Of a DNA stretch of 64,000 nucleotides, positions 45,421 through 55,263 are shown one piece after another. Position 1 is the first letter of the stretch. Every line of letters begins with the position of its first letter. A program made the position numbers and the translations under genes. The notes under the pieces were generated by a model. The model was given only the letters and a program-made list of their open reading frames with translations, had not been told where the DNA came from and made no database searches. The stretch comes from Mucilaginibacter sp. (GTDB lineage: Bacteria; Bacteroidota; Bacteroidia; Sphingobacteriales; Sphingobacteriaceae): positions 124,001-188,000 of the forward strand of contig JAUCSE010000022.1 in the NCBI GenBank assembly GCA_030445275.1. Reading direction: 5' to 3'.

Positions 45421-48400
45421 TTAAAATTTAATGTTTGCGCCTAGGTTAATTATCTTCTGTTGCGGGTAGAACTGGCCACTTCCATATTGGGCGCCGCCAA
45501 ATTGACCGCTGCCATTAGTTCCTTCAGGATCGTAATCCTTCACTTTGGTAAACGTTAACAGGTTGAAGCCACTTACGAAAACCCTAAGTCCTTTGATATG
45601 AAGCTTTGATAACGCTTGCGACGATAGTGAGTAACCCAGCTGAACATTTTTCAATCTCACAAATGAAGCATTGTTAAGCCAGAATGTATTGTTATACTGA
45701 CCACCGCTTACCGCGTTCGAAGCCCTGTCTGATACTCTTGGGTATGATCCGTTTGGATTGCTTGGGCTCGTGGCATTATCTGCCCACGAACTGTAAAAAT
45801 TACCGATAACTCCTGATTCAGGTAATACATACTGACTTACTTCGGCCTGACCGGCGAATAAAACCGACAAGTCGAAATTTTTGTAACCGGCAGTAAGGTT
45901 TAAACCATAAGTTATTTGCGGGATATTGCCATATTTTGACCGTTGCTGATCGGCTGCTGTTATTTGCCCGTCATGGTTAACATCGGCATAGATAAGGTCT
46001 CCAATTTGTGCGCCGGCAACATGTGGCGTATTATCCAATTGTGCCTGGTTCCGGAAAATACCGGTAGCCTGATATAATAAATAGGTATTTAAAGGATTAC
46101 CTGTTTGACGCTGGTAGGATAATACACCGGGAGCCTCGTCAATATAAATGATTTTACTTTTGGCATAGGTAAAATTGCCTGATACACCCCAGGAGAATGC
46201 ACCTGGATGGTTATAACCCAGTGTTGTTTCGAAACCGGCACTATTAACCTTGCCAATATTTTCTGCTGGCACTAAGGGTTTAGTAATATCATATGGATTC
46301 ACTATCCCGGAACTGCCGGGAATAGAAGTACGATATGCCAGGATATTTGACCGTACCTGGCGAAAATAGATAGCTTCAAATGTGAAGTTTTTCAAGAATA
46401 CCGCGTTAATACCAATATCCGTCTTTTTAGCCGTTTCCCAGGTAATATTGGGATTTGCAAGCTTGGTTAGATCTATGCCTGCCTGAGGCGTGGCACCTGA
46501 ACCATTATCCAGTACTACTGAATTATTAAGAGTATAGTTGTTAATGTACTGGTAAGGAGCGATATTATCATCTCCCAGGATACCGTAAGAGGCCCTGATC
46601 TTCAGATCGTCAATAAATTTAACTTTGTCATGAAACCAGTTCTCTTTGGATATGCGATAACCTGCCGATATGGAGGGGAAATATCCCCACTGATGGCCGG
46701 GAGCAAAAAGGGATGAACCATCTGCACGAAACTGGGCCTCCAATAAATACTTTTCATCATAATTATAGGCCAGCCTACTGATCACACTACGGCGGTTATA
46801 ATTGTAGTTGCCGTTGTTATCGCTACTACTGCCACCATTGGTAGCATCGCTGGGAGCGCTGCCGCCCTGTGAAAGCTCTGGCGTAGTAGCTGTTGGGAAG
46901 TTATTTCGTTGAGCCCAGAAGTAATTATAAGTATTCTGGCTTTGTTCGTATGCTACAAAAGCATTGATATTGTGTTTACCTAACTGCTTTACAAAGTTTA
47001 GTTTAATATTGGAAGTAATAAGCGATTGATTAAGCTGCGACTCATTCAAATAAGCAAGCCCGTTTGAACCGCCCTGCGTGCTTGGTGTGTAAATATTGGT
47101 AGTACTGCTATAAGTATAAACGGTGTAAGGCGTATTAAATGTTTTGTTAAACACGCCTGTTTTATCTGCCGAAAAGAAACCGTCAAGCGAAAGGCCGCTT
47201 ATGCCCGGGATATCATAACTCGCCCGGAGTATACCGTTAAAAGTTTGCGTGGGATTATTGGAGGTACCACCAATACTTGTTGGTGTGAGCGCTGGATTGG
47301 TATTATCGAACCCGGAAGTAGGCAGGCCATTGGGATAAAAAGCAGCCGTGGTTGGATACCCCCTGTAAATACCCCGAAAATTATTAGCGGCAGAAGTAGT
47401 CGGGAATTTCCGGTCTTCCTCCCTTCCCTGTAAAGATAGCCCTACTTTAAATCCTTTGGCAACCGTAGCGTCAATATTCGCCCTGAAGTTATATTGATTA
47501 TATTTTGCGGCGCCATTTTTATACAGACCATCCTGTGAGGTGATGCCAACAGAAGTGTAATATTTAACATCATCCGAACCACCGGCAACCGTTACGTTCT
47601 GTTGATTCTGTAAGGCATAATTCTTTAAAGTTATCTTCTCCCAGTTAGTGTTTGGATAATTAAGGGGGTCAGAGCCGTCCCTGAATTTCTCTATCTTATC
47701 ATTGCTATAAACCTGGTTAAGGCCGCCAGCCGGATTATCGTAATAGCTGATATCATTCATGATCTGCGCATAAGTTGGCGCATCAGCCAGTTTAGGTAAA
47801 CGTGTTGGTGAGCTAAACCCTTCGTTAAAATTATAAGAAACGGCAGCCTTACCTGTTTTCCCATGTTTAGTAGTTATTAAAATAACACCATTTGCCGCAC
47901 GATTTCCATAAACAGCCGCGGACGCATCTTTTAATACCGAAACGCTTTCGATATCATTAGGATCAAGGCGTTCTAGCCCACCAATCTGGCCGGGGATGCC
48001 ATCAACCACCACCAGCACGGAATTGCTGCCGGTTGTGGCCAGGCCCCTGATTGAAATATTTGAACCGTCATAACCCGGCTCGCCAGAGCCGTTGCTGGCA
48101 ATAACACCAGACACACGGCCTGCGAATGAACTTGAAACGTTAGGTTGAGGGCTTTTAGCCAGATCACTTCCCTTTACAACGGAAATAGAGCCGGTAAGGG
48201 TGGCTTTTTTCTGTGTGCCATAACCTACCACCACTACCTCGTTCAATGATTTTGAATCGGCCTGCAATTTTACGTTGATTATAGTTTGTCCGTTTAAGAT
48301 GATTTCTTGTGTACCATAGCCAATGTAAGTGAACACCAGTGTTCCAGATGAAGCATCAGGAACATTAAGCGAAAACTTACCGTTAACATCAGTAACAACA

Positions 48401-48639
48401 CCGGTTGTTGTTCCTTTTAATGATACGCTTACTCCGGGTAATGTTTCGCCCTTTTCGTCGGTAACTTTACCACTTATTTTTGCATCCTGTTTACTAAATA
48501 CCGAAAGCCTGGTTGCCGAAGCCGACAATGGCTGCCAGCAAGTGATAAAACAGACCATTACCAGGCTGGTAATAACGAAGAAAAAACGGGGTGATTTTTT
48601 CCTGTGAGGCGAATACTTCATGTGTAAATTTGATTTCAT
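45421..48639 (-). CDS. SusC-family TonB-dependent outer-membrane transporter
   Basis: The 1072-residue protein has a signal region near residues 18-40 and a carboxypeptidase-like domain (ISGKVTDEKGETLPGVSVSL). A plug follows (LNEVVVVGYGTQKKATLTGS, VLVVVDGIPG, DASAAVYGNRAANGVILITT), then the barrel, ending in PQQKIINLGANIKF. Unlike the other two SusC proteins in the window it has no STN signalling domain, which agrees with control by the hybrid two-component regulator encoded upstream. Residue 7 (position 48621) is an alternative start. Confidence 0.96.
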   Translation of the reverse strand: MKSNLHMKYSPHRKKSPRFFFVITSLVMVCFITCWQPLSASATRLSVFSKQDAKISGKVTDEKGETLPGVSVSLKGTTTGVVTDVNGKFSLNVPDASSGTLVFTYIGYGTQEIILNGQTIINVKLQADSKSLNEVVVVGYGTQKKATLTGSISVVKGSDLAKSPQPNVSSSFAGRVSGVIASNGSGEPGYDGSNISIRGLATTGSNSVLVVVDGIPGQIGGLERLDPNDIESVSVLKDASAAVYGNRAANGVILITTKHGKTGKAAVSYNFNEGFSSPTRLPKLADAPTYAQIMNDISYYDNPAGGLNQVYSNDKIEKFRDGSDPLNYPNTNWEKITLKNYALQNQQNVTVAGGSDDVKYYTSVGITSQDGLYKNGAAKYNQYNFRANIDATVAKGFKVGLSLQGREEDRKFPTTSAANNFRGIYRGYPTTAAFYPNGLPTSGFDNTNPALTPTSIGGTSNNPTQTFNGILRASYDIPGISGLSLDGFFSADKTGVFNKTFNTPYTVYTYSSTTNIYTPSTQGGSNGLAYLNESQLNQSLITSNIKLNFVKQLGKHNINAFVAYEQSQNTYNYFWAQRNNFPTATTPELSQGGSAPSDATNGGSSSDNNGNYNYNRRSVISRLAYNYDEKYLLEAQFRADGSSLFAPGHQWGYFPSISAGYRISKENWFHDKVKFIDDLKIRASYGILGDDNIAPYQYINNYTLNNSVVLDNGSGATPQAGIDLTKLANPNITWETAKKTDIGINAVFLKNFTFEAIYFRQVRSNILAYRTSIPGSSGIVNPYDITKPLVPAENIGKVNSAGFETTLGYNHPGAFSWGVSGNFTYAKSKIIYIDEAPGVLSYQRQTGNPLNTYLLYQATGIFRNQAQLDNTPHVAGAQIGDLIYADVNHDGQITAADQQRSKYGNIPQITYGLNLTAGYKNFDLSVLFAGQAEVSQYVLPESGVIGNFYSSWADNATSPSNPNGSYPRVSDRASNAVSGGQYNNTFWLNNASFVRLKNVQLGYSLSSQALSKLHIKGLRVFVSGFNLLTFTKVKDYDPEGTNGSGQFGGAQYGSGQFYPQQKIINLGANIKF

Positions 48640-48929
48640 ACAATGGTTTTATTGGTTTAACTAAAAGGGTTTTCAATCGTGTTATACCGGTGCCTATAAC
48701 ACAAAGCGGTGACAGGTAAATGCATGGATTTACTTTGGCTCGGGCCTTGTTATAATACTACCTGAATATGGAATTACGATTTATACCCTGGTTATTGGTA
48801 GGGCTAAAATGCTGTAAATTGAAAAAAGGAGTGAGGGGTAAATTCTTATTTTAAACGGGGGTATTTCATCAAAAAGTGGCTAAATGTGTTATTTTGGCGG
48901 TTTTTGAATAGGGGGTAAAATAATAACGA

Positions 48930-51900
48930 TTAGTTTTCTTTTATTACATCGCGGTTCACGTTGTAACTGTTGTGAAATGGCTTACGGTATTTTTTAATAT
49001 AATCAGAAGGGTTTAAACCAAAGAGTTTATGAAATTGCTCCCTGAAATATTTCAGATCATTTAAGCCCACCTTGTAAGCTGTTTCATACACGGTGCTATC
49101 AGTTGTTAAAAATATTTCGGCTGCTTTCCGTAACCGTATAAAACGGATGAAGCTATTTGCTGATTGGCCCGAGATGGATTTGATTCGTTTATACAGGTTA
49201 GAGTGGCTCATGCCAATTTCGGCTGCCAATGTTTTGATGCTGAAATCAGGATCGGCTAAGTGCTGTTCTACAATTTTTAAACACTTTTCCAGAAACTCTT
49301 TATACTCCTGCGATATTTTAAGATCATTTGATTTTAGGGTGATCTCGTTATAAAAATATTTTTGCAAATTGTTCCTGCTTTTTAGGATGCCATTAACACG
49401 GGCTATCAGTATTTCTTTTTCAAAAGGTTTGCTGATATAATCATCGGCACCGCCTTCAATACCCTTTAATTTTATCTCGGGCGATGAGCTGGCAGTAAGC
49501 AGTATCACCGGGATATGGTTTAAAAGAGGATCCTCCTTAACACGGTTACAGAGTTCAATACCGCTTAATCCCTGCATCATCACATCACTGATGATAATAT
49601 CAGGTACCAGGTGATAAACCAGGTCGAGGCCATCGGTACCGTTATCGGCCTCAAAAACCTCAAAGTCGTTAATAAAGATCTGTTTCAAGTATTCACGTAT
49701 CTGCGGATTATCATCAATAAGCAGCATTGTTTTGGTATCAGAACTCAGCGCATCGGTATTTTTGGCTATTATGCGGTTATTGGTTTCATTACCGGCAATT
49801 GGCTCATCCCTATTTTCAATCAGTTCATCTAAAAATACAGAAGATTCTGCAATGTCTTCAAAAACAAACTGCAGGCCAAAATGCTCTTTCCCTTTTAACA
49901 AAGAAATAATAAACGCCGTACCCTGGCCCAGTTTACTTTTATAACTGATGTTTCCCTTATGGTTATCTATAAAAACTTTAACAAGATAAAGACCAATGCC
50001 AAAGCCGCCTGTAGCCGGGGCTGTACTTTGCACCTGGTAAAACCGGTTGAATAATTGATCGCCTGTGCCCTCGGCTATACCGCATCCGGTATCCTTTATT
50101 TCGATGTTTATATTTTGGTCAGTATCGGTAATGGTACAACTTACCGTGCCATGTTCCGGGGTGAATTTAAGGGCATTTGATATCAAATTGAACAATGCTA
50201 TCTCCATTTTTTCGCGGTCGGCAAATATTTCGATAGCCTCGGTTTCGCTGAAAAAATCAAATTGTATATTTTTTGTACGGGCCTGGTGACTAAAACATAA
50301 AAACACCTCCCGGCATAAGCTTACGATGTTTAACCTCACTATTTTAAGTCTATCGGTATCGCTTTCGGCTTTCCGGAACAGGAGCAGCTGATCAACAAGA
50401 CTCAATAAGCGGCGTGCATTGCGATAAATAATGTGCAGATTACTTGCATCTGCGGCTTTTTCGGCCGGGCCAAACAGCATGTCTTTTACCGGGTTAATAA
50501 TTAACGTTAACGGTGTGCGGAACTCATGCGATATGTTGGTGAAGAACGAAAGTTTACGCTCATTTAACTCTTTATCCTTCTCGGCAGATAACTGGGCAAT
50601 TTTTATATCGTACTTGAGTTTTGACTGGTTGGTTCTGTAAAGTATATAATAATAAATCAGGAGCGCCAGTGCAGCTATATAGCATAAATAAGCCCACCAG
50701 GTTTTATACCATGGCGGCATGATTTTTATTTGCAGTGTTGCATAGTTATCAAACCATATCCCGTCCTGGTTGGATGCCTTAACCTTAAAAACATAATCGC
50801 CGGGCTCCAGATAACGGTATGTTGCTGATCGCTGGTTACCCACATAGTTCCATGAATTGTCAAGCCCTTCCAGTTTATAGGCAAAAATGCCTTTTCTGGG
50901 ATAAGCATAATTTAAGGATACATACTGAATAGAAAACACTGACTGATCAGCCTGTAGTGTTATTTGCTTGATGGCATTAATAGCTTGTGGTAATACTGTT
51001 CCGTTTTTGTCCTGGGCGCCAACTTCAACCTGTTTGCCAAAAATTTGCAAGCCGGTTATGATGATCTCAGGCTTATAATAGCTTTGGCTTACTTTGTCGG
51101 GGGCAAAGATGTTCAGACCTTCGGTGCCACCAAAATACATCAGTTTGTTTTGCGGATCAAAAATAACAGAACCTACATTGAACTGCCCACCCTGCAATCC
51201 GTCTGACTGATCATAGTTGCGTATTTTGCCGGTGCGGGTATCTATACTTGATAACCCTTTGTTGGTACTTAACCAAATGGCACCATTGCCGGCTTCTTTA
51301 ATAGCATATACCGTGTTATTAGCCAGCCCATTTTTTTCGGTGAACTTTTTAAATGTCTTAGACTTAAAATTATAAACAATAAGCCCGTCGCCCTCGGTAC
51401 CCATCCATAGCTGGTTTTGCTCGTCAGCATAAAGCGAAAAGATCACCGCCCCGGGTAAATTGGCTTTTTCATCAGCCGGGGTAAAAAAACGGGTGAATTT
51501 TTTTTGTGCACTGTTGTAATGATCAAGTGCGCCGCCATAAGTGCCTATCCATAAATCACCTTTTTCGTCTTCTGTTATAGCCCGTACATCGTACGAGCTG
51601 ATGTTGCTATTGGCAGGGGTGTAGTTGGTAAATGTTTTATCGATATCATTAAACAAGCTTAAGCCACCACCATTGGTACCCACCCACAGATTTTTGTGGC
51701 TATCCCGGTAAATCACCCGGACATCATTACCACCTATACTTTTATTATTGGCGGCATTATGAGCAAAATTGGTAAATGAATCAGTTGATTTATTATATAA
51801 AAAGAGCCCCTTGGCGTAGGTGCCAAACCAAATATGATCGTCGCTGTCAGCATATCCGGATAAAATGGCATTATCAGTAATGCTCCCGGTATGGCCATCG

Positions 51901-53114
51901 GCTTTATACTGTTTTACTGGGCTACCGTCGGGCCTGGTTTTAAATATGCCGTCGCCATCGGTACCAAACCATAAAAAACCATCTTTATCCTGGCACATGC
52001 CATAAAACCTAACCAAACTTTCGCCGGTAGGCTCAAATTTTTTCTTTTGAATTTTGGTAAATTTTTCCTTGACGCTGCTGATCATGTAAACACCATCACC
52101 ATAAGTACCAACCCAAATATTTTTATCCTTATCCAAATAAAGAGTTTGAACCGAGCGTTGGGTTACATAATAGCCGTCGTTGCCGGTAACGGGATTAAGT
52201 GAAAAGCTTTGGGGATCATAATTGGGCGATGAGCCTAAAGCAACCTTATATAAACCGCCATCCTGCAGGCCAACCAGCAGTTGTTTGTTGCTATCTTCAA
52301 TTAATGAGATATACCGTTTACTTTTGATGTCAGGCTGATTGGTTTGTAACCAGGAGAATTTATTTGATTGCCGATTATAATGGATAAGTCCGTTACTGGT
52401 AGCTATCCAGATGTTATGAAAATGATCCTCCATAATATCGTTAATACGAGACTGGGGAATGCCTTTCAGCTGCGGTGTAAAGTTTAGCTTCTCAGCTATT
52501 ATCCCGCTCTTTTGCTTAAACACATTGATGCCCGCATCCTGCGTCCCCAGCCATAATAATCCCTGGGAATCTTCCAGGAGCGTAAGCACCCTGTCGCTTG
52601 ATAATTGGGGTAGCGATGCATGGTTGTAATTAATAAATTGCGCAGTTTGGATATTAAAATAAGAAAAACCTAAACCATAGGATGATACCCATAAGTTGCC
52701 ACTATGGCTTTGTATAATATCGGTTACGTCGTTTTTAACCGTATGGTCGGCAGTGAACTTATAATGAGTGAAGTTTTCGGTCCTGGTATCAAGCCTGCTC
52801 AGGCCGTTTCTTGACGAAACCCAGATATAGCCGTTCTGATCGGTAAATATTTTTTGTATGTAATTACTGGCTAATGTTGAGGCATCATCCTGCCGGGATT
52901 TAAACACTTTAAATGTATTGCCATCAAAACGGTTAAGCCCATCGCTCGTGGCAAACCATATAAAACCTTTATTATCCTGAGTAATGCTGTTTACAATCCC
53001 GAAAGATAGCCCGTCTTTTAAGGAGTACTTGAGTGTCTTGTTTTTGATAGGAGATTGGCCATAACCTAAAGAAATAGATAGCAGGGTAAGAAACAATAAA
53101 TAGAATTTCCTCAT
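48930..53114 (-). CDS. hybrid two-component sensor/regulator (HTCS) of the galactoside locus
   Basis: This 1394-residue fusion has a signal peptide, then about fourteen propeller repeats of the Reg_prop type (repeated FDQ/NGxIWxGT motifs such as GLLWLGTQDAGI and NLWVGTNGGGLSLF). A Y_Y_Y domain (about 700-790) and one transmembrane helix (about 802-822, YKTWWAYLCYIAALALLIYYY split) follow. The histidine kinase has His863 in ISHEFRTPLTLI, with an ATPase domain (GCGIAEGTGDQLFNRFYQ). A receiver domain has Asp1177 in IISDVMM, and an AraC-type output domain shows SIKTLAAEIGMSHSNLYKRI and YETAYKVGLNDLKYFREQF. It senses an oligosaccharide in the periplasm and activates the downstream SusCD, GH2 and GH35 genes. 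Confidence 0.96.
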   Translation of the reverse strand: MRKFYLLFLTLLSISLGYGQSPIKNKTLKYSLKDGLSFGIVNSITQDNKGFIWFATSDGLNRFDGNTFKVFKSRQDDASTLASNYIQKIFTDQNGYIWVSSRNGLSRLDTRTENFTHYKFTADHTVKNDVTDIIQSHSGNLWVSSYGLGFSYFNIQTAQFINYNHASLPQLSSDRVLTLLEDSQGLLWLGTQDAGINVFKQKSGIIAEKLNFTPQLKGIPQSRINDIMEDHFHNIWIATSNGLIHYNRQSNKFSWLQTNQPDIKSKRYISLIEDSNKQLLVGLQDGGLYKVALGSSPNYDPQSFSLNPVTGNDGYYVTQRSVQTLYLDKDKNIWVGTYGDGVYMISSVKEKFTKIQKKKFEPTGESLVRFYGMCQDKDGFLWFGTDGDGIFKTRPDGSPVKQYKADGHTGSITDNAILSGYADSDDHIWFGTYAKGLFLYNKSTDSFTNFAHNAANNKSIGGNDVRVIYRDSHKNLWVGTNGGGLSLFNDIDKTFTNYTPANSNISSYDVRAITEDEKGDLWIGTYGGALDHYNSAQKKFTRFFTPADEKANLPGAVIFSLYADEQNQLWMGTEGDGLIVYNFKSKTFKKFTEKNGLANNTVYAIKEAGNGAIWLSTNKGLSSIDTRTGKIRNYDQSDGLQGGQFNVGSVIFDPQNKLMYFGGTEGLNIFAPDKVSQSYYKPEIIITGLQIFGKQVEVGAQDKNGTVLPQAINAIKQITLQADQSVFSIQYVSLNYAYPRKGIFAYKLEGLDNSWNYVGNQRSATYRYLEPGDYVFKVKASNQDGIWFDNYATLQIKIMPPWYKTWWAYLCYIAALALLIYYYILYRTNQSKLKYDIKIAQLSAEKDKELNERKLSFFTNISHEFRTPLTLIINPVKDMLFGPAEKAADASNLHIIYRNARRLLSLVDQLLLFRKAESDTDRLKIVRLNIVSLCREVFLCFSHQARTKNIQFDFFSETEAIEIFADREKMEIALFNLISNALKFTPEHGTVSCTITDTDQNINIEIKDTGCGIAEGTGDQLFNRFYQVQSTAPATGGFGIGLYLVKVFIDNHKGNISYKSKLGQGTAFIISLLKGKEHFGLQFVFEDIAESSVFLDELIENRDEPIAGNETNNRIIAKNTDALSSDTKTMLLIDDNPQIREYLKQIFINDFEVFEADNGTDGLDLVYHLVPDIIISDVMMQGLSGIELCNRVKEDPLLNHIPVILLTASSSPEIKLKGIEGGADDYISKPFEKEILIARVNGILKSRNNLQKYFYNEITLKSNDLKISQEYKEFLEKCLKIVEQHLADPDFSIKTLAAEIGMSHSNLYKRIKSISGQSANSFIRFIRLRKAAEIFLTTDSTVYETAYKVGLNDLKYFREQFHKLFGLNPSDYIKKYRKPFHNSYNVNRDVIKEN

Positions 53115-53483
53115 TTGAAGCTGGCTATCAGTGGTTTTGCATTTATTAGTATCAGGCGACCCCGAAATTATAAAATTAGTTCATGTAATTGATAAAAGAT
53201 CAATAAAAGGTCGGAAATCTGTATTAATAATTTTCAGGTTGTTGTTCTTGCATGAAGGCTTGCTTACCAGGTAGGCCATAGATTTTAATTTATCTGAAAT
53301 TTTAAATATTGATTTCTTTTAATTTTTTATAATTTCAGGTTTTAATTCGTTTCAAATACTTGAAAATACTAACGAATAACCTTTATAAACTTTAATTTAT
53401 TGCCTTTTCTTAAATTCTTAATATAAAATTAATACAGGTGTTGTGTTTTGTAAATATGCCTGAGCTTAATTTGTACTCCTATT
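53115..53483. other. 369-bp divergent intergenic region between HTCS and sigma-factor genes
   Basis: The stretch is strongly AT-rich, with no frame of note. It must hold the promoters of the leftward regulator and the rightward sigma gene, but no exact TAnnTTTG box was found on either strand by eye. Confidence 0.5.
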
Positions 53484-54062
53484 ATGGAACCATTAAATGC
53501 ATCATTATTACATACTTTAGAAGGATTTGAATCCATATTTAGGGATAATTACACACCTCTTTTTCGATATGTAAATTCCATAGTAAATGATGAGGATTTA
53601 GCAAAGGACGTATTATCTGATCTGTTTTTAAACTTATGGCAGCAAAAGGATAAACTGCAGATCAATGAATTAAAGCCTTATTTGTTTCGTTCGGCAAAAA
53701 ATGGCGCGTTAAAGGCGTTATCATCCCGCTATCAAACTTTGCAACTGCCTGATGATGCTTTTAATATCCCTGAAAATACCTACAACCCATTTGAAAAGTT
53801 TGTTGCTAAACAATCCATAAAAATTGTTGAGGATCTGGTTAACAGGTTGCCATCTCATCGCAAAGAAATGATTGAGCTACGGTTATTGGGCCTTAAAAAT
53901 GCCGAAATAGCTCAGGTGCTTGATATTACAGAGAAAAAGGTGGAATATAATATGCGCGAAGCCATTGAGCAGCTTAGTCATGCGGTGCATAACAGTAATC
54001 TGGATAAAGCCACTATTGCTGGTGGGCTCATGCTCATCAATATCATTTTTACTGTTATTTAG
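53484..54062 (+). CDS. FecI-type ECF sigma factor
   Basis: The 192-residue protein has region 2 (FESIFRDNYTPLFRYVNSIV, DEDLAKDVLSDLFLNLWQQK) and region 4 (LPSHRKEMIELRLLGLKNAE, IAQVLDITEKKVEYNMREAI). It ends in a hydrophobic tail (TIAGGLMLINIIFTVI). It heads the third SusCD locus and should direct its transcription after release by the FecR protein encoded downstream. The gap to FecR (226 nt) is unusually large because a palindromic repeat element lies in it. Confidence 0.94.
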   Translation: MEPLNASLLHTLEGFESIFRDNYTPLFRYVNSIVNDEDLAKDVLSDLFLNLWQQKDKLQINELKPYLFRSAKNGALKALSSRYQTLQLPDDAFNIPENTYNPFEKFVAKQSIKIVEDLVNRLPSHRKEMIELRLLGLKNAEIAQVLDITEKKVEYNMREAIEQLSHAVHNSNLDKATIAGGLMLINIIFTVI

Positions 54063-54087
54063 TTTACTAATAAATAGTTTGCTAATA

Positions 54088-54193
54088 AAAAACGAATGTC
54101 ATTTCGAACGAGGCACGAGGAGAAATCTTATGTAAGCTGCACATTCCAGATTGTATAAGATTTCTCTCTTCGTTCGAAATGACATTCGTTTTT
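54088..54193. repeat. palindromic repeat element, copy 1 (between sigma and FecR genes)
   Basis: The outer arms of 24 bp (54088-54111 and 54170-54193) are perfect inverted repeats containing TGTCATTTCGAACGA. An inner pair GAGAAATCTTA/TAAGATTTCTC also matches. The 106-bp element shares both arm sequences with a second copy at 61863-61957, so it belongs to a dispersed REP/MITE-like family. Confidence 0.85.
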
Positions 54194-54288
54194 ATTTAAA
54201 TATCACTTAACATAAACTTAATATAAATTTAACAATTCCTTTAGGTGGAAAGTGCGCCCATCATGCTCTTTAAGTAAAATTAAAAAGC

Positions 54289-55257
54289 GTGAACTGGGAA
54301 ACAATATTAAATTATGTAAATGGCGAAAGCTCGTTTGAGGAGATGCAGCAGGTTCTTGATTGGGCCAATGAGCAAACGGAGCATCGCTATTTACTTACAT
54401 ATCTGGAGCGGAAGAAAAAGCAGCTTGAACACCCCTTAAAACAAAATGATATTGACGAGCAATGGTTGCATCTGCTCAACAGGATATTTGAACTGCCAAA
54501 ATCAAACAACAAAAAAGGTTTTCAACGATCATATTGGTTAACTGGTGTTGCTGCCAGTTTATTGCTGCTTTGTTTTTTTGGCTGGTTGTATGTTCAAAAT
54601 ACCAAATACCAAATTGATAACACGGTACAAACGTTAAAAAGCGCTCAAAACGTTGGCGGGCATCTTGTGCTGCCCGATGGTACCAGGGTGTTTATGGCAC
54701 CCAATTCAAAAATAAGCTATACCCATTCATTCGGTACTGCCAAACGCGAAATACAATTAACGGGCGAGGCTTTTTTTGAGGTTAAACATGACGAGCATAA
54801 GCCTTTTATCATTCGTACAGACAATCATTTAGCGGTAACGGTATTAGGAACCTCCTTTAACGTTTACGCCCGCCCTAAGGCAAATACCGAAGTAAAGGTG
54901 GCTACAGGGTTGGTAGGTATTACGGCCAACAATCAAACACATTATGTAAAGGCTGGTCAGCAACTCATTTACCAGTTAAACACACATCAGGTAATTATAA
55001 AGGATGTAGATGCCCAGGATGCATCATCATTGCAAAATCAAACCCTGTTTTTTAAAGATGATGATGCCGATGATATTGCCGAAAAACTAGAGCGCTGGTA
55101 CAATATTAAAATAGAAGTACAACCATCAGCCCGGAAACATGCTCGCTTTAGCGGCGAAATGAAGGATACCGGAATAGATAACCTTTTACATGGCTTAAGC
55201 TATGCTACAGGTTTGCACTACAGCTACAAAAACCCACATACAGTTATACTATTTTGA
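54289..55257 (+). CDS. FecR-family anti-sigma factor (GTG start)
   Basis: This 322-residue protein begins with GTG at 54289, as no ATG lies near the conserved start. A cytoplasmic helical domain is followed by one transmembrane helix (about 84-102, YWLTGVAASLLLLCFFGWLYV split) and the FecR domain (LPDGTRVFMAPNSKISYTHS, REIQLTGEAFFEV, VLGTSFNVYARP). A DUF4974-type end (LHGLSYATGLHYSYKN) completes it. It should sequester the sigma factor encoded upstream and respond to the STN domain of the SusC that starts 6 nt after its stop. Confidence 0.94.
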   Translation: MNWETILNYVNGESSFEEMQQVLDWANEQTEHRYLLTYLERKKKQLEHPLKQNDIDEQWLHLLNRIFELPKSNNKKGFQRSYWLTGVAASLLLLCFFGWLYVQNTKYQIDNTVQTLKSAQNVGGHLVLPDGTRVFMAPNSKISYTHSFGTAKREIQLTGEAFFEVKHDEHKPFIIRTDNHLAVTVLGTSFNVYARPKANTEVKVATGLVGITANNQTHYVKAGQQLIYQLNTHQVIIKDVDAQDASSLQNQTLFFKDDDADDIAEKLERWYNIKIEVQPSARKHARFSGEMKDTGIDNLLHGLSYATGLHYSYKNPHTVILF

Positions 55258-55263
55258 TTGAAT

